This document shows positions 26,611 through 35,512 of a stretch of 64,000 nucleotides of DNA, piece after piece. Below the pieces are notes generated by a model. It worked only from the letters and a program-made list of their open reading frames with translations. It was not told the DNA's origin and did no database searches. Made by a program: the position numbers and the translations under genes. The stretch comes from Nitrospira sp. (GTDB lineage: Bacteria; Nitrospirota; Nitrospiria; Nitrospirales; Nitrospiraceae): positions 1-64,000 of the forward strand of contig JARFPM010000012.1 of the NCBI GenBank assembly GCA_030444405.1, given 5' to 3'. Position 1 is the first letter of the stretch. Every line of letters begins with the position of its first letter.

Positions 26611-28358
26611 ATGAAAGGAAATAGGATCCTGCGCCGTGTGCATGGCGTCAGCGCATCGGTGGGCCGCACTGCCCTTGTCGCCACACTTCTGCTTGTCCCG
26701 GCACGGGTCCTGGCGAAGAACCTTCCCACCGCGGACGTGATCTACGCCGGTGGCGACATCGTCACCATCAACGACGCGCAGCCGACCGCCGAGGCCGTGG
26801 CGGTGAAGGACGGGAAGATCGTTGCCGTCGGCGCGAAGGCCGCGGTCGAGAAGGCGCATCGGGACACGACGACGAACCTCATCGATCTCGGCGGTAAGAC
26901 GCTGATGCCGGGTTTTCTCGACGCCCACTCACACTATTTCAGTTCTCTGACGGTGGCCAACCAGGTCAACGTATATGCGCCACCGGCCGGCCCGGGCAAG
27001 GATCCCCAGAGCATCGTGGCCGAACTGGTCAAGTTCCGTGACCGGCACAAGATCCCGAAGGGGGTGGTCATCCAGGCCTACGGCTACGATGACACCGTCA
27101 TGCCGGACGGTCGCCTCTTGAACCGCGACGATCTCGACAAGGCGTTGCCGGACAATCCCGTACTCGTCGGGCATGTGTCGATGCATGGAGCCGTGCTGAA
27201 CTCGGCCGCCTTGAAGAAGTGGAAGATCTCGGCTGAGACCAAGACGCCGCCTGGCGGCGTGATTGTCCGCAAGCCCGGCACGAACGAACCCTACGGCTTG
27301 ATCATGGAGACGGCGTATCTGCCGATCTTCGAGTCGCTGCCGAAGCCGACGCCCAAGGAGGAGATTGAATGGTCACGCGCCGGACAGAGGCTGTACGCCG
27401 AAGCCGGCATCACCACGGCGCATGAGGGCGCTACTCACGCCGAGGATTTGGAGGTCATGAAGCGTGCCGCCAAGGGGGCGCCACCCTGATCGATGTCATT
27501 GCCTATCCGTTCATCACCGACCTTGACAAGGCCTTGAAGACATTCCCGGTACAGATCTGGGGTAAATACCATAAGCGCCTGAAGATCGGCGGCGTCACAG
27601 TGACGATCGACGGCTCTCCACAGGGTAGGACGGCATTCTTCACCACGCATTACCTGACCGGTGGACCGGGAGGTGAGAAGGACTGGCGCGGCGAGCTGAC
27701 GTTCCCTCAGGACACCATCAACACGATGGTCAAGCGGGTGTATGACCTCGGTGTGCCGCTGAACCTGCATTCGAACGGAGACGGCGCGATCGATGCCTTC
27801 CTCGCGGCTCACGAATTTGCCGCAGCAGGCGACCTGACAAAAAACCGGCACGTCACGATGATCCACGCCCAGTTCACCCGGAAAGATCAACTCGACAAGT
27901 ACGTGCAGTACAAGATCCGGCCGTCCTTCTATACCCTCCACACCTACTACTTTGCCGAAGCGCACATCGCCAACCGGGGTAAGGAGCAGGCGATGTACCT
28001 CAGCCCGATGCGGGACGCGATCGACAAGGGACTACGTCCGACCAACCACACCGACTTCGTGGTCGCCCCGCTGGACCAGATGTTCATGCTGTGGTCGGCG
28101 GTGAACCGGGTCTCGCGGGCGGGAGCCGAGATCGGACCTGACCAGCGGATCACGCCGCTCGAAGGCCTGAAAGCCATGACGATCTGGGCGGCTGAGCAAT
28201 ACGGCGAGCAGGCATCCAAGGGGTCGCTTGAGCCGGGCAAGCTCGCCGATCTGGTGATCCTCGACAAGAACCCGCTGAAGGTCGATCCAATGGCGATCAA
28301 GGACATCAAGGTGATTGAAACGATCAAGGAAGGGAAAACGATCTTCACGCGGGAGTAA
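26611..28358 (+). pseudogene. Amidohydrolase (YtcJ-like), frameshifted near 27475
   Basis: N-part ORF ends at 27489 (..MKRAAKGAPP*); the next frame continues KGGATLIDVIAYPFITDLDKALKTFPVQIWGKYHKRLK.. to 28358. Confidence 0.85.
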
Positions 28359-28403
28359 GGCCGTGTCGGGGACACAAGCGCGGTGCCACGGGAAGGAATT
28401 GTC

Positions 28404-28880
28404 ATGAGGACGCTCTGGCTGATCACGGTGATGACGGGATGGGTCGGAATTGCTTCCGTCCACGCGGCGGATCACATGAAGGCCTTTCCCCCCGCCGCGA
28501 GCGGGATGGTTCGCTATGTGCTGCAGTTACCGCCGCAGGAGAATGAATCTCTGTTCACGGTGGAATTGCTGGTCGGCAAAACGGTTCAAACCGATGCGCG
28601 CAACCGCTACTTCTTCGGCGGCAAGATTGAGGCGAGCACCATCAAAGGGTGGGGCTTCACACGATACGACGTGAAACAGCTCGGCCCGATGGCGGGCACG
28701 CTCATCGCCGTCGATCCCAATGAGCCGAAAGTGGACCGGTTCATCGCGCTGGGCGGCGAGCCGTATCTGGTCCGGTACAACAGCAAGCTGCCGGTCGTCG
28801 TGTATGTCCCGGGAGGGGTCGAGGTGCGCTATCGGATCTGGAAGGCCGGGGTAGAGACAACAACCATCGAGAAGGGTTAG
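28404..28880 (+). CDS. Ecotin-family serine protease inhibitor
   Basis: MKAFPPAASGMVRYVLQLPPQENESLFTVELLVGKTVQTDARNRYFFGGKIEASTIKGWGFTRYDV..YNSKLPVVVYVPGGVEVRYRIWKAG. Confidence 0.9.
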   Translation: MRTLWLITVMTGWVGIASVHAADHMKAFPPAASGMVRYVLQLPPQENESLFTVELLVGKTVQTDARNRYFFGGKIEASTIKGWGFTRYDVKQLGPMAGTLIAVDPNEPKVDRFIALGGEPYLVRYNSKLPVVVYVPGGVEVRYRIWKAGVETTTIEKG

Positions 28881-28959
28881 GATGGGACGACCTCCGAAAG
28901 GGAGGTGATGTCGCTGAGCTTGGCCGTGATGCTTCGCGAGGTGAGTGTGAGGAGGGACC

Positions 28960-29748
28960 ATGGGCGAGGAAAGAGAACGGGCCGCGGCCGCGATAACCAG
29001 GGCTCAACTGGAGCTTGAAGAGGCCCTGGCGGAACTCGACGCCATGCCCGCGCTGGATTCCCGTGCTGTGACGCTTGCTGCCCACCTGCTCAACAACTAT
29101 CTCACCGTCACCGGCGGAACGGTCGATTTGATTCAGAAACACCTGGCGGCGTCTGGCGATCAGCAGGTGACGACGTGGCTCGAGGCGTTGCAGCACGTGA
29201 CCAATCTGATGCACCGGACGGTCGGTCAACTCGTGATGAACTCCCAGGCCGCGATCAACCCGATACTTCGGTTCGAGAAAGTGGACCTGCCGCTGCTGCT
29301 TCAACGAGTCTGCCACTACTACCAACGGGAGGCGGATAAAAAAGGCATCCGAGTGGTTCAGGATGCGTCGAGCAGCGTCCCGCCCGTCCGTGCGGACCGC
29401 GTCATTCTCGCGACCGTCTTGGGCAACTTGCTTTCGAATGCGGTGAAGTATTCGCGGCCGGGAACGCAGATCGACGTGCACGTGCGAGATGAGAACGGCT
29501 GGGTTCACTGTGACGTGCAGGATCAGGGACCGGGCCTCAGCCAGCAGGACCAGGCTAAACTCTTTCAAGCAGGTGTTCGGCTCACCCCGCAGCCGACAGC
29601 TGGAGAGCCTTCCACGGGCTATGGTCTAGCCGTGGCCAAGCAATTGATCGAAAAGATGGGCGGCAAGGTCTCTTGCGAGAGCGTGCCCGGCCAAGGTTCC
29701 TGCTTTTCAATCTTTGTCCCCCACTACGCAGGACCGACTGACGGTTGA
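28960..29748 (+). CDS. Soluble sensor histidine kinase-like protein (HATPase)
   Basis: AAHLLNNYLTV H-box-like; NLLSNAVKYSRPG; VQDQGPGLS; GYGLAVAKQLIEKMGG. Confidence 0.8.
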   Translation: MGEERERAAAAITRAQLELEEALAELDAMPALDSRAVTLAAHLLNNYLTVTGGTVDLIQKHLAASGDQQVTTWLEALQHVTNLMHRTVGQLVMNSQAAINPILRFEKVDLPLLLQRVCHYYQREADKKGIRVVQDASSSVPPVRADRVILATVLGNLLSNAVKYSRPGTQIDVHVRDENGWVHCDVQDQGPGLSQQDQAKLFQAGVRLTPQPTAGEPSTGYGLAVAKQLIEKMGGKVSCESVPGQGSCFSIFVPHYAGPTDG

Positions 29749-29859
29749 GACTGCCCCTTACTTCCTTCGATCACTCCCGCGATTAAAACGGCATCGCCGG
29801 TTTCTCCCACGATCGATCTCCTTTCCGGTCTTCTTGTGTCGATGGCTTCGCCGTCTGCG

Positions 29860-30288
29860 CTATTTCATCACGGACGCAAGAAGACTCTTTGCCTGATCTC
29901 CGCCTGCCTTTCCGACAAAGTCCGACATGGTCTGAGAAAATTTCGGCACCATGTCCTGGCCCATTCCCAAACGGGAGAAAGCGGAGGTCAAGCCTGCTTG
30001 ATCCCCGATCGGGCCGGTCACAGCGCCAAGATCCTTGGCGGCCTTCATGAAGCCGTCCGAGCCGGGAATGAACTTAGTCAGTGTGCTGAAGTTCATGGAC
30101 GGCAACTTCTCTTTCGCGAGACTCAGGATGGATCCGACCCCGCCGTTGGCCTGATTTGATGTCACACCCAGCTGACTGGTCAAGAGTTGTGTCAACGCAT
30201 TGGTCACACCAGATGCTTGCATCTCCGCGCAGCCTACGTGAAGAAATGCGGCCGTGATGAGTACTGAGGCGAATAGTGAACGCAACAT
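29860..30288 (-). CDS. DUF2780-like lipoprotein
   Basis: Lipobox FLHVGC; LTQLLTSQLGVTSNQANGGVGSILSLAKEKLPSMNFSTLTKFIPG. Confidence 0.7.
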   Translation of the reverse strand: MLRSLFASVLITAAFLHVGCAEMQASGVTNALTQLLTSQLGVTSNQANGGVGSILSLAKEKLPSMNFSTLTKFIPGSDGFMKAAKDLGAVTGPIGDQAGLTSAFSRLGMGQDMVPKFSQTMSDFVGKAGGDQAKSLLASVMK

Positions 30289-30500
30289 AAGGAGCTTCCC
30301 TATTGTAATAATTGTAATTGTAAATGAGGAGGACGCATATTGCCTGCCGGCAAATGACCTCGTCAAGTTGTTCGCCGAGAGATCTGGCATGGACAAGATG
30401 GAGATCACGAACGAATATTACGGAATGCCACGATTGGGTGGCTGGTCTTGAGATAACTGCTGCAGAATGATCTTGCTTCAGCAGATCAACAGGAGTGACA

Positions 30501-31673
30501 ATGCCGCCCATGTCACGCCTCGCATGGACGGTTTCTACGGTTGTATTCGGCGCGGTCGTCGTCGCAGGTTTTTGGCACTGGTTTTACGACGGTTCGCGGT
30601 CGTCACCAGCCCCGACCGCTATGACCTGCGACATGGGCATTTCTGCGGCTAAAGCGGCGCGGAGCGCGTCGGCCTCGACAGTGCAGCCAGCCGCGAAGAA
30701 TCCTCAAGCACCCCAACCAGCCGACCGTCTTCCAGGCCCTCCCGGTCCGCCGCCAGGTCCGACGCCGGAGGGGATGATGTGGATTCCCGGTGGCGAATTC
30801 TGGATGGGCGCGGATGAGTTTCCGGATGCGCAGCCCTGGCATCGCGTATACGTCGACGGCTTCTGGATGGACAAGACCGAGGTCACCAACGAACAGTTTG
30901 CGAAGTTCGTCAAGGCCACCGGCTATGTCACCGTGGCCGAGCGTACACCGCGGGCAGAGGATTTCCCCGGCGCACCGCCTGAAAATCTCGTCGCCGGCTC
31001 GGTGGTCTTCTCCCCACCCGCTCACCCGGTGAAGTTGAACGACCATTTTCAGTGGTGGTCTTATGTCACCGGCGCAAACTGGCGGCATCCAGAAGGGCCC
31101 AAGAGCGAGATCAAAGACCGTGGTCGGCATCCGGTCGTCCACATCGCCTATGACGACGCGCTTGCGTATGCCAAGTGGGCGGGCAAACGGCTGCCGACAG
31201 AGGCGGAGTTTGAGTACGCGCAACGAGGCGGACTTGACCGCAAGCCCTACGCCTGGGGCGATGAGTTCAGGCCGGGCGGGAAGATCATGGCCAACACCTT
31301 CCAAGGCCACTTTCCCGACAAGAATACGATGGAAGACGGCCATGCCGCTGCAGCGCCGGTGGCGTCGTTTCCTCCCAACGGCTACGGGCTCTATGACATG
31401 GCAGGCAACGTCTGGGAATGGACGAGCGACTGGTATCGCCATGACTACTACCGAACACTGGCCGCGCAGGGAACAGTCGTGCGTAACCCGCCGGGGCCGA
31501 CAGACAGCATCGATCCCAGCGAACCAGGGGTGAAGAAGAAAGTGCATAAAGGCGGCTCGTTCCTCTGTACCGACCAGTATTGCGCCCGCTACATCGCCGG
31601 CGGCCGCGGCAAAGGTGAGCCGGACACAGGCACGAATCACCTCGGCTTCCGACTGGTGCGCACTGTTCGCTGA
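30501..31673 (+). CDS. Formylglycine-generating enzyme (FGE/SUMF1-type) with N-terminal membrane/signal segment
   Basis: MMWIPGGEFWMGADE; GGSFLCTDQYCARYIAGGRGKGEPDTGTNHLGFRLVR with the two-Cys active-site arrangement; N-terminal hydrophobic segment plus Pro-rich linker. Confidence 0.9.
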   Translation: MPPMSRLAWTVSTVVFGAVVVAGFWHWFYDGSRSSPAPTAMTCDMGISAAKAARSASASTVQPAAKNPQAPQPADRLPGPPGPPPGPTPEGMMWIPGGEFWMGADEFPDAQPWHRVYVDGFWMDKTEVTNEQFAKFVKATGYVTVAERTPRAEDFPGAPPENLVAGSVVFSPPAHPVKLNDHFQWWSYVTGANWRHPEGPKSEIKDRGRHPVVHIAYDDALAYAKWAGKRLPTEAEFEYAQRGGLDRKPYAWGDEFRPGGKIMANTFQGHFPDKNTMEDGHAAAAPVASFPPNGYGLYDMAGNVWEWTSDWYRHDYYRTLAAQGTVVRNPPGPTDSIDPSEPGVKKKVHKGGSFLCTDQYCARYIAGGRGKGEPDTGTNHLGFRLVRTVR

Positions 31674-31829
31674 GAGCCGGTGGCGGGCCGCTTATGGAAG
31701 CGCCGGCCGGTGGCCACAACAGCATTCGCCAGAAGGAACCGTGGGTATGATTATGAGATGAAGCAGCCCGCTACAACAGAGGGCTCAGTCCGGCTTTACG
31801 CCGGGGCTGGAGAAGGAGGATTATCGTTC

Positions 31830-32396
31830 ATGGAGACCCGACGACAATCAGTATGCTCTCTCATCCTATTCATGCTCGGCCTGAGCGCCTGCACACCGGT
31901 TAACGTGAAGATCGACCATGATCCCACGGCGGATTTCACCACCTTCACAACATTTACTTTCGTGGGACTGGCTGAGGCCGAAAAAGGTAGGATCCACGAC
32001 AATTCGTTGACGCACAAGCGGATTGAATCAGCCGTCGCACGGGAGCTGACCGGGAAAGGGCTTCGGCAAGTCGATCTGAGTCAACAACCCGACCTGCTGG
32101 TCTACTATTGGTTCAGCGCAAAAGAGAAGCAGCAAATTCAGAGCACCGGACCGACCGCCGGTGCCTATGGCTGGCGCGGCAGATATGGGTGGGGTGCGGG
32201 ATACGGGGGCACTGTCACCACCTATGAGTATACGGAAGGAACCTTGATTCTTGATCTGGTCGAACCAACCAAGAAGGAACTGGTCTGGCGCGCGACGATG
32301 GTCGGCACGTTGCACGAGACACCGAAAGACAATATCGAGCTCGGGAATAAGGCCATCGCGAAGGCGTTTGAAAGCTATCCACCGAAACGGAAATAG
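31830..32396 (+). CDS. DUF4136-like lipoprotein
   Basis: Lipobox LGLSAC; VKIDHDPTADFTTFTTFTFV; GTLILDLVEPTKKELVWRATMVGTL. Confidence 0.8.
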   Translation: METRRQSVCSLILFMLGLSACTPVNVKIDHDPTADFTTFTTFTFVGLAEAEKGRIHDNSLTHKRIESAVARELTGKGLRQVDLSQQPDLLVYYWFSAKEKQQIQSTGPTAGAYGWRGRYGWGAGYGGTVTTYEYTEGTLILDLVEPTKKELVWRATMVGTLHETPKDNIELGNKAIAKAFESYPPKRK

Positions 32397-32407
32397 CCGC
32401 TGCCATG
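32162..32407 (+). repeat. 246-bp direct repeat, copy 1 (3' end of the DUF4136 gene)
   Basis: Near-identical to 33222..33467 when aligned by eye, only a handful of mismatches. Confidence 0.95.
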
Positions 32408-32463
32408 GACGGATTTGAGTACTATTTGAGTACTAACGGCGATCAGCCTGCCCTCGGCAATAA

Positions 32464-32913
32464 TCAGGAGCGTCGGTGTGGCTTGCGGCTGAGTGGGTTC
32501 TCCCAACGAAGCCGCTTGAACCGGGCAAAGTCATTGTCGCATGAGACGAGTGTCGCGCCATAACTCATCGCGAGCGCAGCCAGGTGCGCATCGGTCACCA
32601 GATTGGCGGCAGTGCCAGCTTCGCTTAGTAAGGAACGCAGAATCTCCCAGTGTTCGTCTCTTTCCGGCAGGAGCCTTGTGCTGTCAAGAGACAGCCATGC
32701 GTGAACTTTGCCGATGGCCGTATCAGGATCCAGCGGTCGTGGAAAGATGTCGTGGTTGGTGGAGATGCGTAAGAATCCAAGCACCACAACCCACGGTAGC
32801 CCGAGAGGTTCGTCGCCATTGAGGGCCTGCTCCCACCAGGCCTGTATGGGACGGTGGTGAGGAGCGTCTTCGTTGATGGCATAGAGAAGGATGTTAAGAT
32901 CGACCAGTTTCAC
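32464..32913 (-). CDS. VapC/PIN-domain toxin, apparently intact
   Basis: MKLVDLNILLYAINEDAPHHRPIQAWWEQAL..LVTDAHLAALAMSYGATLVSCDNDFARF. Confidence 0.85.
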   Translation of the reverse strand: MKLVDLNILLYAINEDAPHHRPIQAWWEQALNGDEPLGLPWVVVLGFLRISTNHDIFPRPLDPDTAIGKVHAWLSLDSTRLLPERDEHWEILRSLLSEAGTAANLVTDAHLAALAMSYGATLVSCDNDFARFKRLRWENPLSRKPHRRS

Positions 32914-33176
32914 TTGCGACCGAGCACTTTTCTGACGATCTCTTCGTCCTCGAGTGCCGCGGCTAATGCAAGCGCTTTGTCGAGTTTGATCCTGGGCGGG
33001 CCCATTGCGTAGCTCCGCTCCCGATGGCGTCGGTTGCGCGCGGATAATTTGGGCGACGCACGTATGCCTGCGCGCAGAGTCCGATCAAGCAGGCGGGTCA
33101 GCGGAGTATCCTCCTTACGTGCCTGTTCCTTGAGCGTACGGAGGAGCTCGTCGTCGATGCGGATCGTCGTGCGCAT
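32910..33176 (-). CDS. VapB-like ribbon-helix-helix antitoxin
   Basis: MRTTIRIDDELLRTLKEQARKEDTPLTRLLDRTLRAGI; 4-bp overlap with vapC. Confidence 0.85.
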   Translation of the reverse strand: MRTTIRIDDELLRTLKEQARKEDTPLTRLLDRTLRAGIRASPKLSARNRRHRERSYAMGPPRIKLDKALALAAALEDEEIVRKVLGRK

Positions 33177-33221
33177 GGAGGCATCATAGCATCACCTCCG
33201 ATGATGTCAAGGCATCATTTT

Positions 33222-33467
33222 TGCCTATGGCTGGCGCGGCAGATATGGGTGGGGTGCGGGATACGGGGGCATTGTCACCACCTATGAGTATACGGAAGGA
33301 ACCTTGATTCTTGATCTGGTCGAACCAACCAAGAAGGAACTGGTCTGGCGCGCGACGATGGTCGGCACGTTGCACGAGACACCGAAGGACAATATCGAGC
33401 TCGGGAATAAGGCCATCGCGAAGGCGTTTGAAAGCTATCCACCCAAAAGGAATTAGCCGCTGCCATG
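33222..33467 (+). repeat. 246-bp direct repeat, copy 2 (orphan DUF4136 3' end)
   Basis: tgcctatggctggcgcggcagatatgggtggggtgcgggatacgggggc.. through tgccatg, as at 32162. Confidence 0.95.
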
Positions 33468-33574
33468 CATGAACAATGACGGGGGATATTCTGTAATTCC
33501 GAGCCCTCGGTTAACCATCTGAAGTCTCGGCAGAATGTCCCCATCATCGCCACGTGCGCTGATAGGGAGGCGAC

Positions 33575-34012
33575 ATGAGATCAACAGTCATCGCAGTCGG
33601 TATGGCTCGGGTTTGTGCCTGCGTGCTCGCACTGGGCTTGGTCACTGCTTGTTCCAGCAGTCCCGGTCATGGCGATCCGTCCTGGACCTCGGTTCCGATC
33701 ACCCAGGTCAGCCAGGTGGTGGGCGAATGGGAAGGCACCGTCAAAAAGAATCGGGCCATGATGCCGTCCGGATCAGTCCGTTTGATGATCCGGGAGAATG
33801 GATCCTACCTCTTCGTCGGAGAGAGCTTTTCCGACGTAGCACTTGGAGCCGGAATGCTCCAACCTGATGACGGGCGCTTGGTCAGCGCATCGGACCGGCG
33901 CGTCGTCAAGCTGTCGCTCTATGACCACAAGGGCGTTTCGGTTGTCCTGGTGGAGGGGACCAATCGCGAGACGGGGGGTCGGTATCACGGCGAATTTAAG
34001 AAGGTTCCGTGA
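33575..34012 (+). CDS. Small hypothetical lipoprotein
   Basis: Lipobox LVTAC; VSQVVGEWEGTVKKNRAMMPSGSVRLMIRENGSYLFVG. Confidence 0.7.
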   Translation: MRSTVIAVGMARVCACVLALGLVTACSSSPGHGDPSWTSVPITQVSQVVGEWEGTVKKNRAMMPSGSVRLMIRENGSYLFVGESFSDVALGAGMLQPDDGRLVSASDRRVVKLSLYDHKGVSVVLVEGTNRETGGRYHGEFKKVP

Positions 34013-34116
34013 AGGCCTCCATGCTGCCGCTCCATGTGGAACCATACCCCTGATACTGTCATTGTGTCGGACCGCATCCCTGTATGATAATGAATCAACC
34101 AATCGGAACGAGAGCA

Positions 34117-35133
34117 ATGCGCGTCTCACGACGAACCATCCTGAAGGCAACCGGTCTCGGGGCCGTGACCGCCGCGACCGGCGGCTGCGACGCCATCGGA
34201 GGTGTGTTCGGCCGTATGTTCGCCGTCCCTCCCCGTGACACCACTTACTTCACACCCAACAACAAATTCTACGTGGTCAATTATGCCGACGGAGCCGTTT
34301 CCGCATCGCGCGATCTGAATATCGAGCAGTGGAAGCTCCATGTCAAAGGCTCCGTGAAAACCCCGATGTCGCTCGGCTGGCGCGAGATTCTGAACCGCGA
34401 TTCCTACGATCAGATCTCCACCTTGATGTGCATCGACACGCTCCCTGGCGGCGACAGCATGGGCACGGCGACCTGGCGCGGTATCTCGCTCAAGCAACTG
34501 CTCATCGACTGCGGCGCGGATAGTGAGGCCGCGCGCGACGTGGTGTTTCGCGGCATCGACGGCTACGACGACAGTATTCCCTACACACGCGCGATGCAGG
34601 ATGACGTGATGCTCGCCTTCCTGATGAACGGCGAAAAACTGTCCAGGGAGCATGGATTCCCGATCCGCCTCATCGTGCCGGGCCTCTACGGTATCAAAAA
34701 CGTAAAATGGATCGTCGAAATCGAAGTCTATCCCGGCGACTACAAGGGCTACTGGCAGCGCAAAGGCTGGACCGACGACGGCACCATCAAGGTTTTTTCG
34801 CGCATCGATTCGCCCGGACATTATCAAACGCTGCGCGGACCGGAACACACCTTTCGCGGCATCGCCTTCGGCGGACCGAACAGCATCAGCAAAGTGGAAT
34901 TGAGCTTCGATGCGGGACGTACGTGGAACGAGTGCCGGATCGAGCCGCCCATGTCGCCTTATTCTTGGGTGATTTGGACTTACACGTGGCGCCCGCCAAA
35001 GCCGGGGAAGTTTCAAACCGTCGTGCGCGCGACGGATACGAAGGGGCAACTCCAGATCGCCGAAATCGTCCGGCCACAACCAGCCGGCGCGAGCGGGTAT
35101 CACACGATCATTGCCGAAGTGGAGCAGAGCTAG
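34117..35133 (+). CDS. Sulfite-oxidase-like molybdopterin-dependent oxidoreductase, Tat-exported
   Basis: SRRTILKATGLGAVTAATGG; STLMCIDTLPGGDSMGTATWRGISLKQLL; GFPIRLIVPGLYGIKNVKWIVEIEV. Confidence 0.85.
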   Translation: MRVSRRTILKATGLGAVTAATGGCDAIGGVFGRMFAVPPRDTTYFTPNNKFYVVNYADGAVSASRDLNIEQWKLHVKGSVKTPMSLGWREILNRDSYDQISTLMCIDTLPGGDSMGTATWRGISLKQLLIDCGADSEAARDVVFRGIDGYDDSIPYTRAMQDDVMLAFLMNGEKLSREHGFPIRLIVPGLYGIKNVKWIVEIEVYPGDYKGYWQRKGWTDDGTIKVFSRIDSPGHYQTLRGPEHTFRGIAFGGPNSISKVELSFDAGRTWNECRIEPPMSPYSWVIWTYTWRPPKPGKFQTVVRATDTKGQLQIAEIVRPQPAGASGYHTIIAEVEQS

Positions 35134-35165
35134 GACGATGCCGCACAACCTTTGCGAGGGAGCTT

Positions 35166-35472
35166 ATGCCCAGGGGGCGTAGGCAGGCAGTACTAAAGAT
35201 CATTGAGGAAATGCCGGACAAGTCTTCGGTGGAAGACATGATGTACGAACTCTACTTCCGACAACGAGTCGATCGTGGTCTTCAAGAACTCGCCGCTGGG
35301 AAAACCATTTCCCACGAACAAGTCAAACGGACATCGCGAAGTGGCGACAATCCTCTTGACGGGAGGAGCACGCCGAGACCTCCACGAGCTCATCAACTCT
35401 ATCGCCGAGGATTCTCCAATTTACGCTGCCGACTTTGCGGACCGCATCATCCTCGTCATTGACCGATTATAA
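35166..35472 (+). pseudogene. Degenerate RelBE/ParDE-like toxin-antitoxin module
   Basis: Antitoxin SSVEDMMYELYFRQRVDRGLQELAAGKTISHEQVKR then shift to DIAKWRQSS*; toxin VATILLTGGARRDLHELINSIAEDSPIYAADFADRIILVIDRL* ends early. Confidence 0.7.
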
Positions 35473-35512
35473 ACATTCCCCACGCTCGGGTGAACGGGGC
35501 CTGAATCTCACA

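Noticed and set aside
34707-35462. 251-aa plus-strand ORF
   Set aside because: Out-of-frame with the molybdoenzyme; only its tail is the genuine antitoxin reading frame.
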